From Moorena sp. SIO3H5 (GTDB lineage Bacteria; Cyanobacteriota; Cyanobacteriia; Cyanobacteriales; Coleofasciculaceae), in assembly GCF_010692395.1 (NCBI RefSeq), contig NZ_JAAHHS010000026.1:1-59563 (forward strand): 59,563 nt of DNA. The letters run 5' to 3'. Both the position numbers and the translations under genes were made by a program. The notes under the pieces were generated by a model. The model had not been told where the DNA came from. It was given only the letters and a program-made list of their open reading frames with translations, and did no database searches. How positions within the stretch are numbered: the first letter of the stretch is position 1; each line of letters starts with the position of its first letter. Of this stretch, positions 1 through 10,277 are shown piece after piece.

Positions 1-60
1 CCTTGTTTAAGGGGGGCTAGGGGGGATCTATTTACCTAATTACAAAGGTGACATGCTCCC
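1..60 (-). repeat. Dispersed repeat, inverted partner of 1608-1669
   Basis: Read on the minus strand, these 60 bases match 1608-1669 at most positions (AGCATGTCA, then GTAATTAGGTA, then GATCCCCCCTA). The two copies are inverted relative to each other and flank the glycosyltransferase gene at 198-1268. No transposase is associated. Confidence 0.7.
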
Positions 61-79
61 CTTGCCTCTTCTCTCTTAC

Positions 80-144
80 CTGCTCCCTGCTCCCTGCTCC
101 CTGCTCCCTGCTCCCTGCTCCCTGCTCCCTGCTCCCTGCTCCCT
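80..144. repeat. 7-nt tandem repeat array (CTCCCTG)
   Basis: About nine head-to-tail copies of the heptamer CTCCCTG. This is the class of short tandemly repeated repetitive sequence (STRR) known from filamentous cyanobacteria. It lies about 50 bp beyond the stop codon of the minus-strand glycosyltransferase gene. Confidence 0.9.
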
Positions 145-197
145 AACACCTAAATATTTGTACCTCAAAAGTCTTAACTTGCTATTATAATCAGGAT

Positions 198-1268
198 TTA
201 ATACTGATTATAACCTGAGAGATTAGGCAAGCCTATCAGAGGTTTTAGGTACTTTTTAAACCAATGACGAACTATACCAATGGCAAACGCAAGTCCGCTG
301 TAAAAGTAATACAGCCAGTGCCATGGAACGGTTCGTATAGTGAATAGTAGACCACGCTTTTTATAAAAGAATTGGTAGACAGGTCTGTTGAGTACTAGCA
401 GGGCGAGACTAAACACACAGGTAGCAATAGCAATCAGAGCACTAGACCACCAATAAGTTGTAACTAAAGCACCTAGTAGAGCATAGACCAACACCACACT
501 AATACGACTAGATAGTTTTAGGTTCAAGTCACTGATAAACTCACGACAGTTTTCTGGACTTGCGTCGCGAACCTTAAGAATTATGGCAGTCCAGGGCAAG
601 GCGCGGTAGAAAAAGTCAGCTCTAAGCAGAGAAATTATGCCCCAGCGCTTGAGATGTTTCACCCGTAGAGTCTTACACAGCTTAATTCTGTAACCTTTTT
701 CCTTGAGTCGATAGCCTAACTCAATGTCTTCAATACAAGGTTGACGATAATTTTCCTCAAAGCCACCCATGGCAAGAAAGATGTCACGACGGATTGCGCC
801 ACAGGCACCCCAAAAGGTAGATGCTTCTTCAGATGCAGTTTGGTGAGTGTAGTGATGGAGTAAATTTTTGTACTGGGAAAGGAAATTAGCAGCACCGGGA
901 GCATCGTCATAAGAACCAATTAAAGCGGTTAAATTAGGTTCATTGTTAAAGATTTTCACCACTTGACTAATAGTATCCGGATAGATTGCTACATCAGCAT
1001 CTATAAAAAACAGGATATCGCTCTGTGCTTCTTTCGCTCCCAGGTTTCGGGCTTTAGCGGGACCCCCTGCTGTGGGTAATCGAATTACCGTGGCTCCAAA
1101 ATCTTCGGCTAGACGCCATGAGCCATCAGTATCGCCATCAGCTACTACAATCACTTGATCGGGAGGGGGTTCAGCTTGAGATAGTCTGGCAAGACATTGG
1201 TGAAAGTCTTCGCCTCCGTTGTATACGGGGATGATGACGGAGATAGTGAGTTTAGCAGAGTCAACCAT
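198..1268 (-). CDS. Glycosyltransferase family 2, membrane-associated
   Basis: 356 aa. The N-terminal GT-A domain starts at about residue 9 with the Rossmann-type start VIIPVYNGG; it continues with DGDTDGS, the metal-binding FFIDADV near residue 90, and the acceptor-side ED pair in CIEDIELGYRL. Two hydrophobic segments in the last 110 residues suggest membrane attachment. By family it transfers a sugar from a nucleotide-sugar donor; donor and acceptor cannot be read from sequence. The start is the ATG at 1266-1268. It points away from the GT2 and exporter genes that follow, so it has its own promoter, but its content fits the same polysaccharide locus. Inverted dispersed repeats lie on both sides. 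Confidence 0.88.
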   Translation of the reverse strand: MVDSAKLTISVIIPVYNGGEDFHQCLARLSQAEPPPDQVIVVADGDTDGSWRLAEDFGATVIRLPTAGGPAKARNLGAKEAQSDILFFIDADVAIYPDTISQVVKIFNNEPNLTALIGSYDDAPGAANFLSQYKNLLHHYTHQTASEEASTFWGACGAIRRDIFLAMGGFEENYRQPCIEDIELGYRLKEKGYRIKLCKTLRVKHLKRWGIISLLRADFFYRALPWTAIILKVRDASPENCREFISDLNLKLSSRISVVLVYALLGALVTTYWWSSALIAIATCVFSLALLVLNRPVYQFFYKKRGLLFTIRTVPWHWLYYFYSGLAFAIGIVRHWFKKYLKPLIGLPNLSGYNQY

Positions 1269-1796
1269 TCTTTAGAGAATTTACCTTCAATTACTAATTG
1301 ATATTTTGAGATTAAATTCTTACTCTGCATCTCAATAATACCCTCGGATATTATAACATCATTTGAAACAAAAATATCAGTTTATAATAAATTTAAATAA
1401 CTTCTTGAGGGGCTTTAACAAAACTACCGAATAATCACCAATAGAGATTTTATTTTCAAAAAGTCCTGAATTGACTGAGTAACTCTGTACTTGTAATAGA
1501 GGTTGTGTCTACAGGTTGATCAGTCAGCAATCCGCTATCAGCAGTCAGAGGATAATCCTATTTGATATAGCTAAATGCTGATAGCTAAATTAAAAGCTCA
1601 GTTTATCGGGAGCATGTCAAATTTGTAATTAGGTACATAGATCCCCCCTAACCCCCCTTAAAAAAGGGGGGAATTAGATTGAAAAGTCCCCCTTATTAAG
1701 CGGGATAATGGGGGATCTGAATCAGGGATTAACAAAACTGACATGCACCCCAGTTTATCCCTGTGGAAAGTATAACTATAAAATTTAAATCACCAA
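1269..1796. other. Intergenic region between divergent GT2 genes
   Basis: No gene seen. The first 330 bp are AT-rich and should hold the divergent promoters. The right half is filled by repeats: 1608-1669 is an inverted copy of 1-60, and 1639-1718 is a palindromic element. Confidence 0.7.
1639..1718. repeat. 80-bp palindromic element with AGATCCCCC ends
   Basis: The ends AGATCCCCC (1639-1647) and GGGGGATCT (1710-1718) are perfect inverted repeats. Inside is a second hairpin, CCCCCCTT with AAGGGGGG. This looks like a small non-autonomous palindromic repeat. Confidence 0.75.
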
Positions 1797-2867
1797 ATGT
1801 CGGTTGTTAAAACAGTTGATAGCTTACCACTGGTTTCAGTGATTATCCCTGCCTATAATACAGAGCAATTTATTGAAATCACATTACAGTCTGTTCTTTC
1901 TCAGACCTATAAAAACCTGGAAGTGATAGTGGTAGATGACGGTTCTCAAGACCGCACTGCTGAGATTGTTCAATCTATTGCGGAGGAAGATCAGCGTGTT
2001 ATATTACTACAACAACCAAATTTAGGGGTGGCTGCTGCTCGTAATTTAGGGATTAAAAACGCGAAGGGAGATTATATTGCTCCCCTGGATGCTGATGATA
2101 TTTGGTATCCGCAAAATTTAGAAAAGCAAGTTAAACGCTTCTTGGCAACCGATCCAGCGGTAGGGTTAGTTTATGCTTGGTCGGCGGATATTGATGCCGA
2201 AAATTCACTGACTGGAGATTTCCGTGCCTCAACTATAGAGGGAAAAGTTTATAAAACTTTGGTATGTCATAATTTTTTAGGCAATGCTAGTGCATCTGTA
2301 ATTCGCGCTTCTTGTTTTGAAACCGTCGGTGGCTACAACTGTCAATTGAAAGCACAACAGGCTCAGGGGTGTGAGGATTGGGAGCTCTATCTGCGAATTT
2401 CAGAACATTATGAATTTGCTGTTGTGCCGGAATTTATGATTGGCTATCGCAAGATTATTAGTAGTATGTCTCGCGACTACAGCCAAATGGCTAAGTCTCA
2501 TGGTTTGATGCTACATGACGTTCAACAAAGGCATCCAGAGATTCCAGCAGCACTTTATCGATTGTCTAAAAGTAGTTTTTATATGTATTTGGCACGACAA
2601 AGTAGTCAGTGTAGTAGCGATCGCAGTACATTATTTTGGCTATCTCAAGCTTTGAAAGCGGATTTTATTACCCCTATTTTTCGCTATGGGTTGTATATCT
2701 TGTTCATTAAAAGCCTATTTAGAATGATCACTAAGCTTAAATCTGATAATTATGTTAATAAACCGGGTTTATCAGTCAGTTATGCGGATTTAACGAAACG
2801 CCGAGGTAGTCTATATTTCAAGCTCTTGCTTGGAAATTTATTACACCGTTCACTGCTGATGATATAA
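1797..2867 (+). CDS. Glycosyltransferase family 2
   Basis: 356 aa. A GT-A domain begins at about residue 14 (VSVIIPAYNTEQFI), followed by VVDDGSQDRT, the donor and metal motif DADDIW near residue 98, and a catalytic-type ED in GCEDWELYLRI near residue 197. The C-terminal 100 residues are basic with one weakly hydrophobic stretch and no clear multi-pass membrane region. ATG start at 1797. The next gene begins 13 bp after the stop, so the two are probably co-transcribed. The likely role is sugar addition to a surface glycan exported by the ABC transporter at 5.9-8.0 kb; the specific sugar is unknown. Confidence 0.9.
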   Translation: MSVVKTVDSLPLVSVIIPAYNTEQFIEITLQSVLSQTYKNLEVIVVDDGSQDRTAEIVQSIAEEDQRVILLQQPNLGVAAARNLGIKNAKGDYIAPLDADDIWYPQNLEKQVKRFLATDPAVGLVYAWSADIDAENSLTGDFRASTIEGKVYKTLVCHNFLGNASASVIRASCFETVGGYNCQLKAQQAQGCEDWELYLRISEHYEFAVVPEFMIGYRKIISSMSRDYSQMAKSHGLMLHDVQQRHPEIPAALYRLSKSSFYMYLARQSSQCSSDRSTLFWLSQALKADFITPIFRYGLYILFIKSLFRMITKLKSDNYVNKPGLSVSYADLTKRRGSLYFKLLLGNLLHRSLLMI

Positions 2868-2880
2868 GAGATTTTTGGTT

Positions 2881-5541
2881 ATGCTTTATCCAATCAAAGT
2901 AGTGGACATTGAGTTGAGCCGCCCCCTGACTACTCTTAATGGTTTGGATGGCTATATGGCAGTGCAAGGACTGCTTCGCTTCCATGGTGCGCCCATTGGA
3001 TATGTTAAAGCACCGATTACTAATGGTCACTGCACAGCACAAACCTTAAGTAAACGTATTCTGGAAGACCATAGCGAGACGATTATCAATCGTCTTTTGT
3101 ACAATGGATTATCCTTACCCCTCGGACGGGAAAGCTTGTGCCTTGAGGATTTGTTTGATGTGCCACCACCGGAGTATAAGGGCAAGTTGCCGTTAGTAAC
3201 AGTTGCCGTTTGTACTCGCGATCGCACTCCTAATCTTTCTCTATGTTTAGACGCTATCAAGCAACTGGATTATCCTTACTTAGATATTATAGTTGTTGAT
3301 AATGCCCCTACCAATGATAGCACAAAAAAACTGGTAGAAACTTATGCTAATATTCGTTATATCTGTGAACCTCGTCCGGGTTTAGATTGGGCAAGAAACA
3401 GAGCTGTTCTTGAAGCTAAAGGAGACATTATTGCCTATACTGATGATGATGTAGTAGTTGATTCAGCATGGGTTAAAGCATTAGCGCTAGTGTTTATTAA
3501 ACATCCTGACGTTATGGCAGTGACTGGGTTAGTTGTGCCTTATGAATTGGAAACCGAAACACAAGTGCTGTTTGAAATGTATGGTGGCTTCGGGCGAGGC
3601 ATGAGCCGTAAATGGTATCAGGTTAATCGAGGCAACAAAATCCATTGGAGACTCCTAGGTACTGGAGAATTCGGTACAGGGGCAAACATGGCTTATCGCC
3701 GCTCAGTCTTTGATGATATTGGTTTCTTTGACCCTGCCTTGGATGTGGGTACCGTCACTAATGGTGGTGGTGATTTAGAAATGTTTTTCCGGGTGCTTAA
3801 GGAAGGACATACTCTGGTCTATGAGCCTAGTGCCATAGTGCGCCATCGACATCGACGGAATTATGCTCAGTTGCGTACGCAAATTACTAATAACAGTATT
3901 GGTCTGTTTTCTTACGCTATCCGTAGCGTCTTTGCCTATCCAGAGGAGTTTCTGTCTTTCTTCTTGCTTTTGCTCTGGTGGATAGTTTATTGGAATTTAA
4001 GACGTCTGTGTCTTGATTTCAAAAACCCCAATCGCTTCCCACGGGATTTAATTCTGGCTGAATTCAAAGGCTGCTTCACTGGTTTAACTCGCTATCACAA
4101 AGCTCGCCACACTGCTGCTGAGATTACTCAATCTTTCGGTAACCAAAAACGAGAAACAGAAGTTAATATAAATAGTGATCCCTACCCGATTTTTTCTGAC
4201 CCTATCTTTCCTGCTCTGACTAAGGAAGAAATACCAAAGATTAAAACCAATCCAGGTATGGCAGTGCGCACTGTCGATCTACGGGAACCTTTACAGGCAT
4301 TAACTGATGTAAAAGAGTATTCATCAGTACGAGTCTTTGTGAAATGGCATGATCACCTTTTAGGTAGCGTTGATATTGCTAACCCTGATCGAGGGATTAG
4401 CAAGAATCGCTTAATTGAAGTTATTGTCAATCAGTTTGGTCATAAGCTGCTGCAAGTAGACGTTAACTTCAGTAGGTATTACTATCATAATCAAGCACTA
4501 TCTATCTTACATAATCACTATAAATCTAATGATAAAGAGACTAATTTACTAACCTCTTTCCCAAATACTATACCAGTTTCTATTATCATCGCTACCTATG
4601 ACCGACCCCAAGATTTGCGGAAGTGTTTGTCGAGCCTAGTTGCCCAAGAGTCTACTCGACAATTGGAAATTATTGTAGTTGATAATCATCCCGCTTCTGG
4701 TTGGACTCCACCAGTGGTTGCGGAGTTTCCTGATGTTATTTTAGTTAGTGAATCCCGTCAGGGATCAGCTTATGCTCGCAATGTTGGCGTTGTTGCTAGT
4801 ACCGGGGATATCGTGGTTACCATAGATGATGATGTTACTGTACCACCAGATTGCTTAGAAAAGCTGGTCGCTCCTTTTGCTAGACCGGATGTGATGATTG
4901 TCACAGGTAATGTTTTGCCCTTACAGTTGGAAACCAATGCCCAGCAGTGTTTTGAAAATTATGGCGGCTTGGGACGGGGCTTTGAACAGGTGGAGGTTAA
5001 TGGAGATTGGTTTGAATCCTTTTTCTACAAGCCTGTACCAACTTGGACGTTAGGAGCAACGGCTAATGTTGCTTTTCGTAGCAGTATCTTTCGCCATCCC
5101 AAGATTGGCCTGATGAACGAAGTCCTCGGTGCTGGTATGCCTTCAGGAGTTGGTGAAGATACTTACTTATTTTATAAAGTACTTAAAGCTGGCTACACCC
5201 TGGTCTATGAGCCAAACGCTTATGTCTGGCATAAGCATCGCACTGAAATGACAGCGCTACATCGTCAGCTTTACAACTACAGTAAAGGTCATGTTGCTTA
5301 CAATCTCACCACATTACTAGAAGATGGGGATTGGCGAGGATTGGTGCAAATAGTGCTGGGATTGCCACTTGCTCATTTATGGCGCATCTCTGAACGGCTA
5401 AAAGGTTCGAGCAATTATCCGATCTCCCTAATCTGCTTGGAAATTACAGGTAATCTCGCTGGAGTTTGGTCTTTGTGGCAATCTCATCTACGGGTTAAAC
5501 GTGAAGGTCGTATAGCAATGGGAGTAGGGAGTAGGGGGTAG
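2881..5541 (+). CDS. Tandem (double-domain) GT2 glycosyltransferase
   Basis: About 886 aa, an internal duplication of a two-part unit. Each half has a small N-terminal module (residues about 5-80 and 460-545, with the similar starts [10 protein letters not shown] and [11 protein letters not shown]) and a GT-A domain (about 105-345 and 560-810). The first half carries AVCTRDR and the metal motif TDDDV; the second carries IIATYDR and IDDDV. Both keep a GxGANMA or GATANVA acceptor loop and a late ED or DLE acidic pair, so both could be active. ATG at 2881 is preferred over a TTG two codons upstream. The last six residues and the TAG stop are encoded by the 7-nt array that follows, so the natural C-terminus was probably altered by the array. 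Confidence 0.88.
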   Translation: MLYPIKVVDIELSRPLTTLNGLDGYMAVQGLLRFHGAPIGYVKAPITNGHCTAQTLSKRILEDHSETIINRLLYNGLSLPLGRESLCLEDLFDVPPPEYKGKLPLVTVAVCTRDRTPNLSLCLDAIKQLDYPYLDIIVVDNAPTNDSTKKLVETYANIRYICEPRPGLDWARNRAVLEAKGDIIAYTDDDVVVDSAWVKALALVFIKHPDVMAVTGLVVPYELETETQVLFEMYGGFGRGMSRKWYQVNRGNKIHWRLLGTGEFGTGANMAYRRSVFDDIGFFDPALDVGTVTNGGGDLEMFFRVLKEGHTLVYEPSAIVRHRHRRNYAQLRTQITNNSIGLFSYAIRSVFAYPEEFLSFFLLLLWWIVYWNLRRLCLDFKNPNRFPRDLILAEFKGCFTGLTRYHKARHTAAEITQSFGNQKRETEVNINSDPYPIFSDPIFPALTKEEIPKIKTNPGMAVRTVDLREPLQALTDVKEYSSVRVFVKWHDHLLGSVDIANPDRGISKNRLIEVIVNQFGHKLLQVDVNFSRYYYHNQALSILHNHYKSNDKETNLLTSFPNTIPVSIIIATYDRPQDLRKCLSSLVAQESTRQLEIIVVDNHPASGWTPPVVAEFPDVILVSESRQGSAYARNVGVVASTGDIVVTIDDDVTVPPDCLEKLVAPFARPDVMIVTGNVLPLQLETNAQQCFENYGGLGRGFEQVEVNGDWFESFFYKPVPTWTLGATANVAFRSSIFRHPKIGLMNEVLGAGMPSGVGEDTYLFYKVLKAGYTLVYEPNAYVWHKHRTEMTALHRQLYNYSKGHVAYNLTTLLEDGDWRGLVQIVLGLPLAHLWRISERLKGSSNYPISLICLEITGNLAGVWSLWQSHLRVKREGRIAMGVGSRG

Positions 5542-5618
5542 GGAGTAGGGAGTAGGGAGTAGGGAGTAGGGAGTAGGGAGTAGGCAAGAGGCAAGAGGCA
5601 ATAGGCAATAGGCAAGAG
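5519..5618. repeat. 7-nt arrays (GGGAGTA, then GGCAAGA/GGCAATA)
   Basis: Copies of GGGAGTA run from within the end of the double GT2 gene to about 5586, then switch to GGCAAGA and GGCAATA units. Two different monomers of the same length are joined end to end. The stop codon of the upstream gene is supplied by the array. Confidence 0.9.
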
Positions 5619-5974
5619 TGAAAAAATCTTGTGTACCTCATAGTTATGAAAAATACTGTAATCTCAGCCAAAGACTGAAACTTTTATTTCATCAATGTTT
5701 TACTATTTTTTTAAATAACTAAAAATTGAAAGCACAATTGGTTAAATAAAGCCCTGTCAAGCTTTTATTGACTGTTTTATTACAGTCTAAATAAATAATA
5801 ATATAGCATTTTAAAAGAGATCATCAAATAATGATATCTATTTCTTACTATTCTCTATTTACTGCTCCCTGCTCCCTGCTCCCTGCTCCCTGCTCCCTGC
5901 TCCCTACTCCCTAAAACCCAGGAAGAAAGTATCTAAACCAATTGACAACTGCTAGAAAATGCTATATTACTCCA
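5542..5974. other. Intergenic region upstream of the ABC exporter
   Basis: Two 7-nt arrays bracket about 240 bp of very AT-rich sequence that presumably contains the promoter of the exporter operon. No gene or convincing terminator is visible. Confidence 0.6.
5863..5912. repeat. 7-nt tandem repeat array (CTCCCTG)
   Basis: About seven units of CTCCCTG, the last changed to CTCCCTA. Same monomer as the array at 80-144. It ends about 60 bp before the ABC permease start. Confidence 0.9.
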
Positions 5975-6784
5975 ATGTCTTCAATAAAAAAACGAAAATC
6001 GAAAATTAAACCGTTGTTTAAGTGGCGGTTTTATTATCTTTATGATTTGCTACGAGAGCTAGTTAATCGGGAGATGAAGCTACTCTATAAACGGTCAGCT
6101 TTAGGAGTAGCTTGGATGCTGCTTAATCCACTACTTCAGTTAGCTGTGTTTACCTTTGTTTTCAGTTTTGTATTGTCGGTTGATATTCCTCAATATACTT
6201 CATTTGCATTTTCTGGTTTGTTGGTATGGACATGGTTTAACAGCTCTCTTTTTCAAGCAACTGGCGTGATTATTCATAATCGCCCCCTGATCCGACAACC
6301 GGGTTTTCCAAACGCTATTTTACCAGTGGTGACGGTAACCACAGGTCTGATTCACTTTATTTTAGCCCTGCCAGTATTAGTTATCTTTCTGTTAATCGAT
6401 GGTGTTCAGTTACAGCCAGTAGTTATACTGTTACCCATCCTACAAGCTCTCCAGTTTGCCGTTACCATTAGTTTAGCCTATCTACTAGCTGGTTTTAATG
6501 TAACGTTTCGCGACACCCAGCATACTATCGGTGTACTTTTACAGCTACTTTTTTATGTGACACCGATTTTTTATGATATTACTAATGTGCCTAAAAATTA
6601 TCAGTTTTTGTATTACCTTAACCCGATGGTGCATCTGGTTAATGCCTATCGCACTGTACTAATTAAAGGCACAGCACCGGATTGGCTAGCTCTGCTAGTT
6701 ATGGCTTTGGTCACGTCAGTATGTTTACCTATCGGTCTTCAAATTTTCCGGTGGCAGAGCGATCGCTTTGTGGAGGAATTATAG
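5975..6784 (+). CDS. Polysaccharide ABC exporter, membrane subunit (Wzm-type)
   Basis: 269 aa from the ATG at 5975; an in-frame TTG 33 bp upstream is less likely because the family begins close to this ATG. The protein has a short basic N-terminus, the family signature LKLLYKRSALGVAWMLLNP in slightly changed form (residues about 29-47), and about six hydrophobic segments typical of ABC-2 permeases such as Wzm and TagG. It forms the inner-membrane channel for an undecaprenyl-linked glycan or similar substrate. Its TAG stop directly abuts the ATG of the ATPase gene, consistent with translational coupling. Confidence 0.92.
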   Translation: MSSIKKRKSKIKPLFKWRFYYLYDLLRELVNREMKLLYKRSALGVAWMLLNPLLQLAVFTFVFSFVLSVDIPQYTSFAFSGLLVWTWFNSSLFQATGVIIHNRPLIRQPGFPNAILPVVTVTTGLIHFILALPVLVIFLLIDGVQLQPVVILLPILQALQFAVTISLAYLLAGFNVTFRDTQHTIGVLLQLLFYVTPIFYDITNVPKNYQFLYYLNPMVHLVNAYRTVLIKGTAPDWLALLVMALVTSVCLPIGLQIFRWQSDRFVEEL

Positions 6785-8038
6785 ATGGTTGATGCAATTA
6801 TTGTTAAAGAACTTGGTAAACGCTTTAACAACTATCATCCTGACCGACCGTTTACCATTATGGAGGCGGCGCTGTCGGGTTTTCGGCATATTATGGCAGC
6901 GGAAAGGTTTTGGGCGTTGCAGAATATTACCTTCACCGTTTCCCCAGGCCAGATGCTGGGCATTCTCGGTCACAATGGGGCTGGTAAATCAACCCTGTTG
7001 CGCTTGATTGGTGGGGTTGGAAAACCGGATAAAGGGAAGGTTACGGTTAATGGCTCCATTGGAGCGCTGCTCGATTTGGGAGCTGGTTTCCATCCAGATT
7101 TGACTGGGCGAGAAAACGCTTTTGTAAGTGGTGTGGTAGCAGGTCTTACTCGTGAAGAGATGGGGCGACGTTTTGATGAAATTGTGACGTTTGCTGAACT
7201 TGAGCCGTTTATCGATAATCCAGTGCGCACTTATAGTACAGGAATGCAGATGCGGCTGGCGTTTTCGGTGGCTGTACACACAGACCCAGATGTGATGCTA
7301 GTTGATGAGTTTCTGTCCGTTGGGGATTTGAGATTTCAGGCTAAGTGCTTGGAACGAATTGCGCAGTTGAAAGAGTCTGGCTGTGCTATTGTCCTAATTT
7401 CTCACAGTAGCGAACAAATTGAGCAACTTTGCGATCGCGCTTTGTGGCTACAACAAGGACAAATCATGGCTTACGGTGAGCCAAAAGTGGTAGTAGCACA
7501 GTATGTCAATCAAATGCGATCGCAAACTCAGCAACGCACTTCCAACGGATCCTCTCAAGTGACTAGGTCTGGTGTGCAACTGCGAATGAATCAAAACCGC
7601 TTTGGCTCTCTAGAAGTAGAAATTACTGATGTGTTGCTGTTACCTAGCTTAGAGATTAATAGTGGTGATTCCTTAGCCATTGACATTGAGTACTTTTCAC
7701 CTCAACCAATTGATGGACTAATTTTTAGTGTCCTAATTAGCACTGAAGATAGTCAAGTTTGTCTTGAGACTAACACAACTACCATGGGAGTATCAGTACC
7801 AGGTATTAAAGGTAAAGGAAAAATCCAACTCCATCTATCCCGCTTAGATTTAAACAGTGGCAAGTATTTTGTTGATGTTGGGGTTTATGAACCAAATCGG
7901 GCTTATACCTATGACTACCATTTGCGTGTTTATCACTTTTTAGTGCGTTCAAACTATAGTGAAAAAGGTATGATTAGCCCACCGCTTCGTTGGGATGTTG
8001 TTGAAGGTTTAAATTTTAGTGAAAACAACAGTAAATAG
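6785..8038 (+). CDS. Polysaccharide ABC exporter, ATP-binding subunit with C-terminal glycan-binding domain (Wzt-type)
   Basis: 417 aa. The ATPase domain spans about residues 1-245, with Walker A GHNGAGKST near residue 62, signature YSTGMQMRL near 150, Walker B VMLVDEF near 172, and the H-loop in LISHSSEQ. Residues about 255-410 form a beta-rich domain like the Wzt C-terminal domain, which in O-antigen systems recognises the modified end of the glycan before export. This extra domain makes an O-antigen-like rather than capsule-like (KpsT) exporter likely. The gene starts immediately after the permease stop and its end overlaps the next gene by 20 bp. Confidence 0.92.
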   Translation: MVDAIIVKELGKRFNNYHPDRPFTIMEAALSGFRHIMAAERFWALQNITFTVSPGQMLGILGHNGAGKSTLLRLIGGVGKPDKGKVTVNGSIGALLDLGAGFHPDLTGRENAFVSGVVAGLTREEMGRRFDEIVTFAELEPFIDNPVRTYSTGMQMRLAFSVAVHTDPDVMLVDEFLSVGDLRFQAKCLERIAQLKESGCAIVLISHSSEQIEQLCDRALWLQQGQIMAYGEPKVVVAQYVNQMRSQTQQRTSNGSSQVTRSGVQLRMNQNRFGSLEVEITDVLLLPSLEINSGDSLAIDIEYFSPQPIDGLIFSVLISTEDSQVCLETNTTTMGVSVPGIKGKGKIQLHLSRLDLNSGKYFVDVGVYEPNRAYTYDYHLRVYHFLVRSNYSEKGMISPPLRWDVVEGLNFSENNSK

Positions 8039-10070
8039 CTTACTAAAACTGATTAAATCACTAAGTTTAGCTCTATTAATTCTTAGTGTTTCTGTACTTC
8101 CCGTATTTGCTGAGGAATCTTTGAGTGTATCTAATCGGTATTTGCCGATGGTATCTACAACCGATGATTCCCAGGTAAAACTAACTAAATTCAAGGATAT
8201 AGAAGAATTTAGTGACGATTTTTTTGTCAATCAAATGACAGAAAATAATATTCCTGGTGCGGTATTTACCTTAGTAAAAGATGACAAGATTATATTCTCG
8301 AAAGGCTACGGCTACGCGAACCTTAAGGATCAGATACCGGTTATTCCTAACAAAACTCTGTTTCGTGTAGGGTCTGTATCTAAACTAGTTACCTCTACGG
8401 CAATAATGCAACTAGTCGAGCAAGGTAAGCTTAAGCTAAATGAAGATATTAACCAGTATCTTAAGGAATTTGAAATCAAGACTAATAAATTTAAGCCAAT
8501 CACAGTTGATCATCTCTTAACTCATACTCATGGATTTGATGTAGCTTGGGCGATTGGCGGAGCAACTCTTTGCCAGTCTCAGCTGCCATCCTTAGAAAAA
8601 TTTCTCACAGAAAATTTACCAGAGCGAGTGCGACCACCAGGTGAATTATATGTTTATAGTGATGTGGGATTAGCATTAGCCGGTTACTTAGTCGAAGTAG
8701 TTGGTGGAATTCCTTTCAGTGACTATATTGACCAAGCTATCCTACAACCTTTGAATATGAGTCAAAGTAGTTTTCAGCAACCATTACCGTCTCAGCTGGC
8801 TGCTGATTTAGCTGTGGGATATCAGTACAAAAATGGCAATTATATAAACCAACCCTTTACCTGTAATAAAAGTGTTCCTACTACAGCGTTAAGTACTACT
8901 GCTGAAGACATAGCTCACTTTATGATTGCTCATTTACAGGGAGGTCGTTATGGTAGACAGCGTATCCTGAATGACACTACAGTAAAGGAGATGCACCGCC
9001 AACACTATACTAATTTTCCCAACCTTCCTCAAGTGGCAGGATCTACTTATGGTTTTTTTGAGCGCTTTGTGAATAATCAACGGATAATTGAGCATGGCGG
9101 TAGCATGTCAGGGTATACTAATCTGCTATTTTTAATCCCAGAACAAAAGTTAGGTTTCTATATTGCTTACAATCGTAACACTCTTAATGAAAATTTGCGA
9201 GACGACTTGGTTGAACAGTTTTTAGATCGTTATTATCCTGTAAATGAAACCATTTCGTCACCTACTGAAACGATTAATAAAGCTATCCTTGAACCTAATA
9301 GTACCCAGCAGTATAACCAGCAATATGAACAGCAATATAAACAAATAAAGGGCGGTTATCGCTTCATTAGATATCCTCGAAACTCCCTGGTTAAACTAGC
9401 CATGGTTTTGCTAGAATGGGGTAAATTGTTGATTATTCAAACTAATAAAGACCACACGTTAACTATATTTCCAGGTAGAAGTACATGGGAGGAAGTCGAG
9501 CCACTCCTATTTCGTGCTACTGACAGCAGTATGTATATAAATTTTCGGCCAGATAGTCAGGGTAACATTACTGGTATGTCTATGAGTAGTCATGTCCATT
9601 TAAGCTATGAAAAGTTACCCTGGTACGAAGCTCCTGTTTTACAGCTTGGACTGGCAGGATTTTCTGTGACCATCTTCCTATGGGGATGTTTAGTTTGGCT
9701 AATTAGACCATTAATTACCCGCAAAAATAAAACCTTATCTCTAGTTTCACGACATACTCGTCTGGTGGAGTTGAGTATTGGTCTTATTAGTCTGTTGAAT
9801 TTATGCTTTTTGATGGGAATAGGTATAGCTATTAGTACAATAGATTTCTGGGAATTTTTCTTCGGAATGCCCCCTGTGATAATTGCGTTACTTTATCTAC
9901 CCATTGTGACCACAGGCTTGACTACTATAGTATCGATTATTGCTTTACTGGCTTGGAGAGACAAAAACTGGTCTTGGATTAGACGAGGGTATTATTTTTT
10001 GAGTATGCTAGCCGCATGGGTATTTATATGGCTCCTAAATTCTTGGAATTTATTAGGATTTAAATTTTAA
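8019..10070 (+). CDS. Membrane-anchored serine hydrolase, beta-lactamase/esterase superfamily
   Basis: 683 aa from a GTG at 8019 inside the end of the wzt-like gene. A signal peptide covers about residues 10-31, ending PVFAEE. The catalytic SxxK is SVSK at about 119-122, the second motif is YSD at about 215 in place of YxN, and the third is HGG near 365. The last ~170 residues contain four hydrophobic segments, which should anchor the enzyme with its catalytic domain outside the cytoplasm. Class C-like serine hydrolases of this build include peptidases, esterases and transacylases. The 20-bp overlap with the exporter ATPase suggests it acts on the exported glycan, for example removing or transferring acyl groups; that role is inference. 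Confidence 0.85.
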   Translation: MKTTVNSLLKLIKSLSLALLILSVSVLPVFAEESLSVSNRYLPMVSTTDDSQVKLTKFKDIEEFSDDFFVNQMTENNIPGAVFTLVKDDKIIFSKGYGYANLKDQIPVIPNKTLFRVGSVSKLVTSTAIMQLVEQGKLKLNEDINQYLKEFEIKTNKFKPITVDHLLTHTHGFDVAWAIGGATLCQSQLPSLEKFLTENLPERVRPPGELYVYSDVGLALAGYLVEVVGGIPFSDYIDQAILQPLNMSQSSFQQPLPSQLAADLAVGYQYKNGNYINQPFTCNKSVPTTALSTTAEDIAHFMIAHLQGGRYGRQRILNDTTVKEMHRQHYTNFPNLPQVAGSTYGFFERFVNNQRIIEHGGSMSGYTNLLFLIPEQKLGFYIAYNRNTLNENLRDDLVEQFLDRYYPVNETISSPTETINKAILEPNSTQQYNQQYEQQYKQIKGGYRFIRYPRNSLVKLAMVLLEWGKLLIIQTNKDHTLTIFPGRSTWEEVEPLLFRATDSSMYINFRPDSQGNITGMSMSSHVHLSYEKLPWYEAPVLQLGLAGFSVTIFLWGCLVWLIRPLITRKNKTLSLVSRHTRLVELSIGLISLLNLCFLMGIGIAISTIDFWEFFFGMPPVIIALLYLPIVTTGLTTIVSIIALLAWRDKNWSWIRRGYYFLSMLAAWVFIWLLNSWNLLGFKF

Positions 10071-10277
10071 TTTTTGTGATTATAAAAGTGGTCAGGATAT
10101 CATAAAGGCTTTACCAAAATTATACGATATAAATTCATAATCAATTCATACTTGTATAAAATCTTTGGGCAGCAGTAGATTTAGGGTTGGTCTGTGCTCA
10201 ATTAGCATCATTTTGTCCGGAAGACCCAAAGTTAGACTGTATAGTAGTAGGTAAGGTCTAAAGCCAACTACCTCGTA

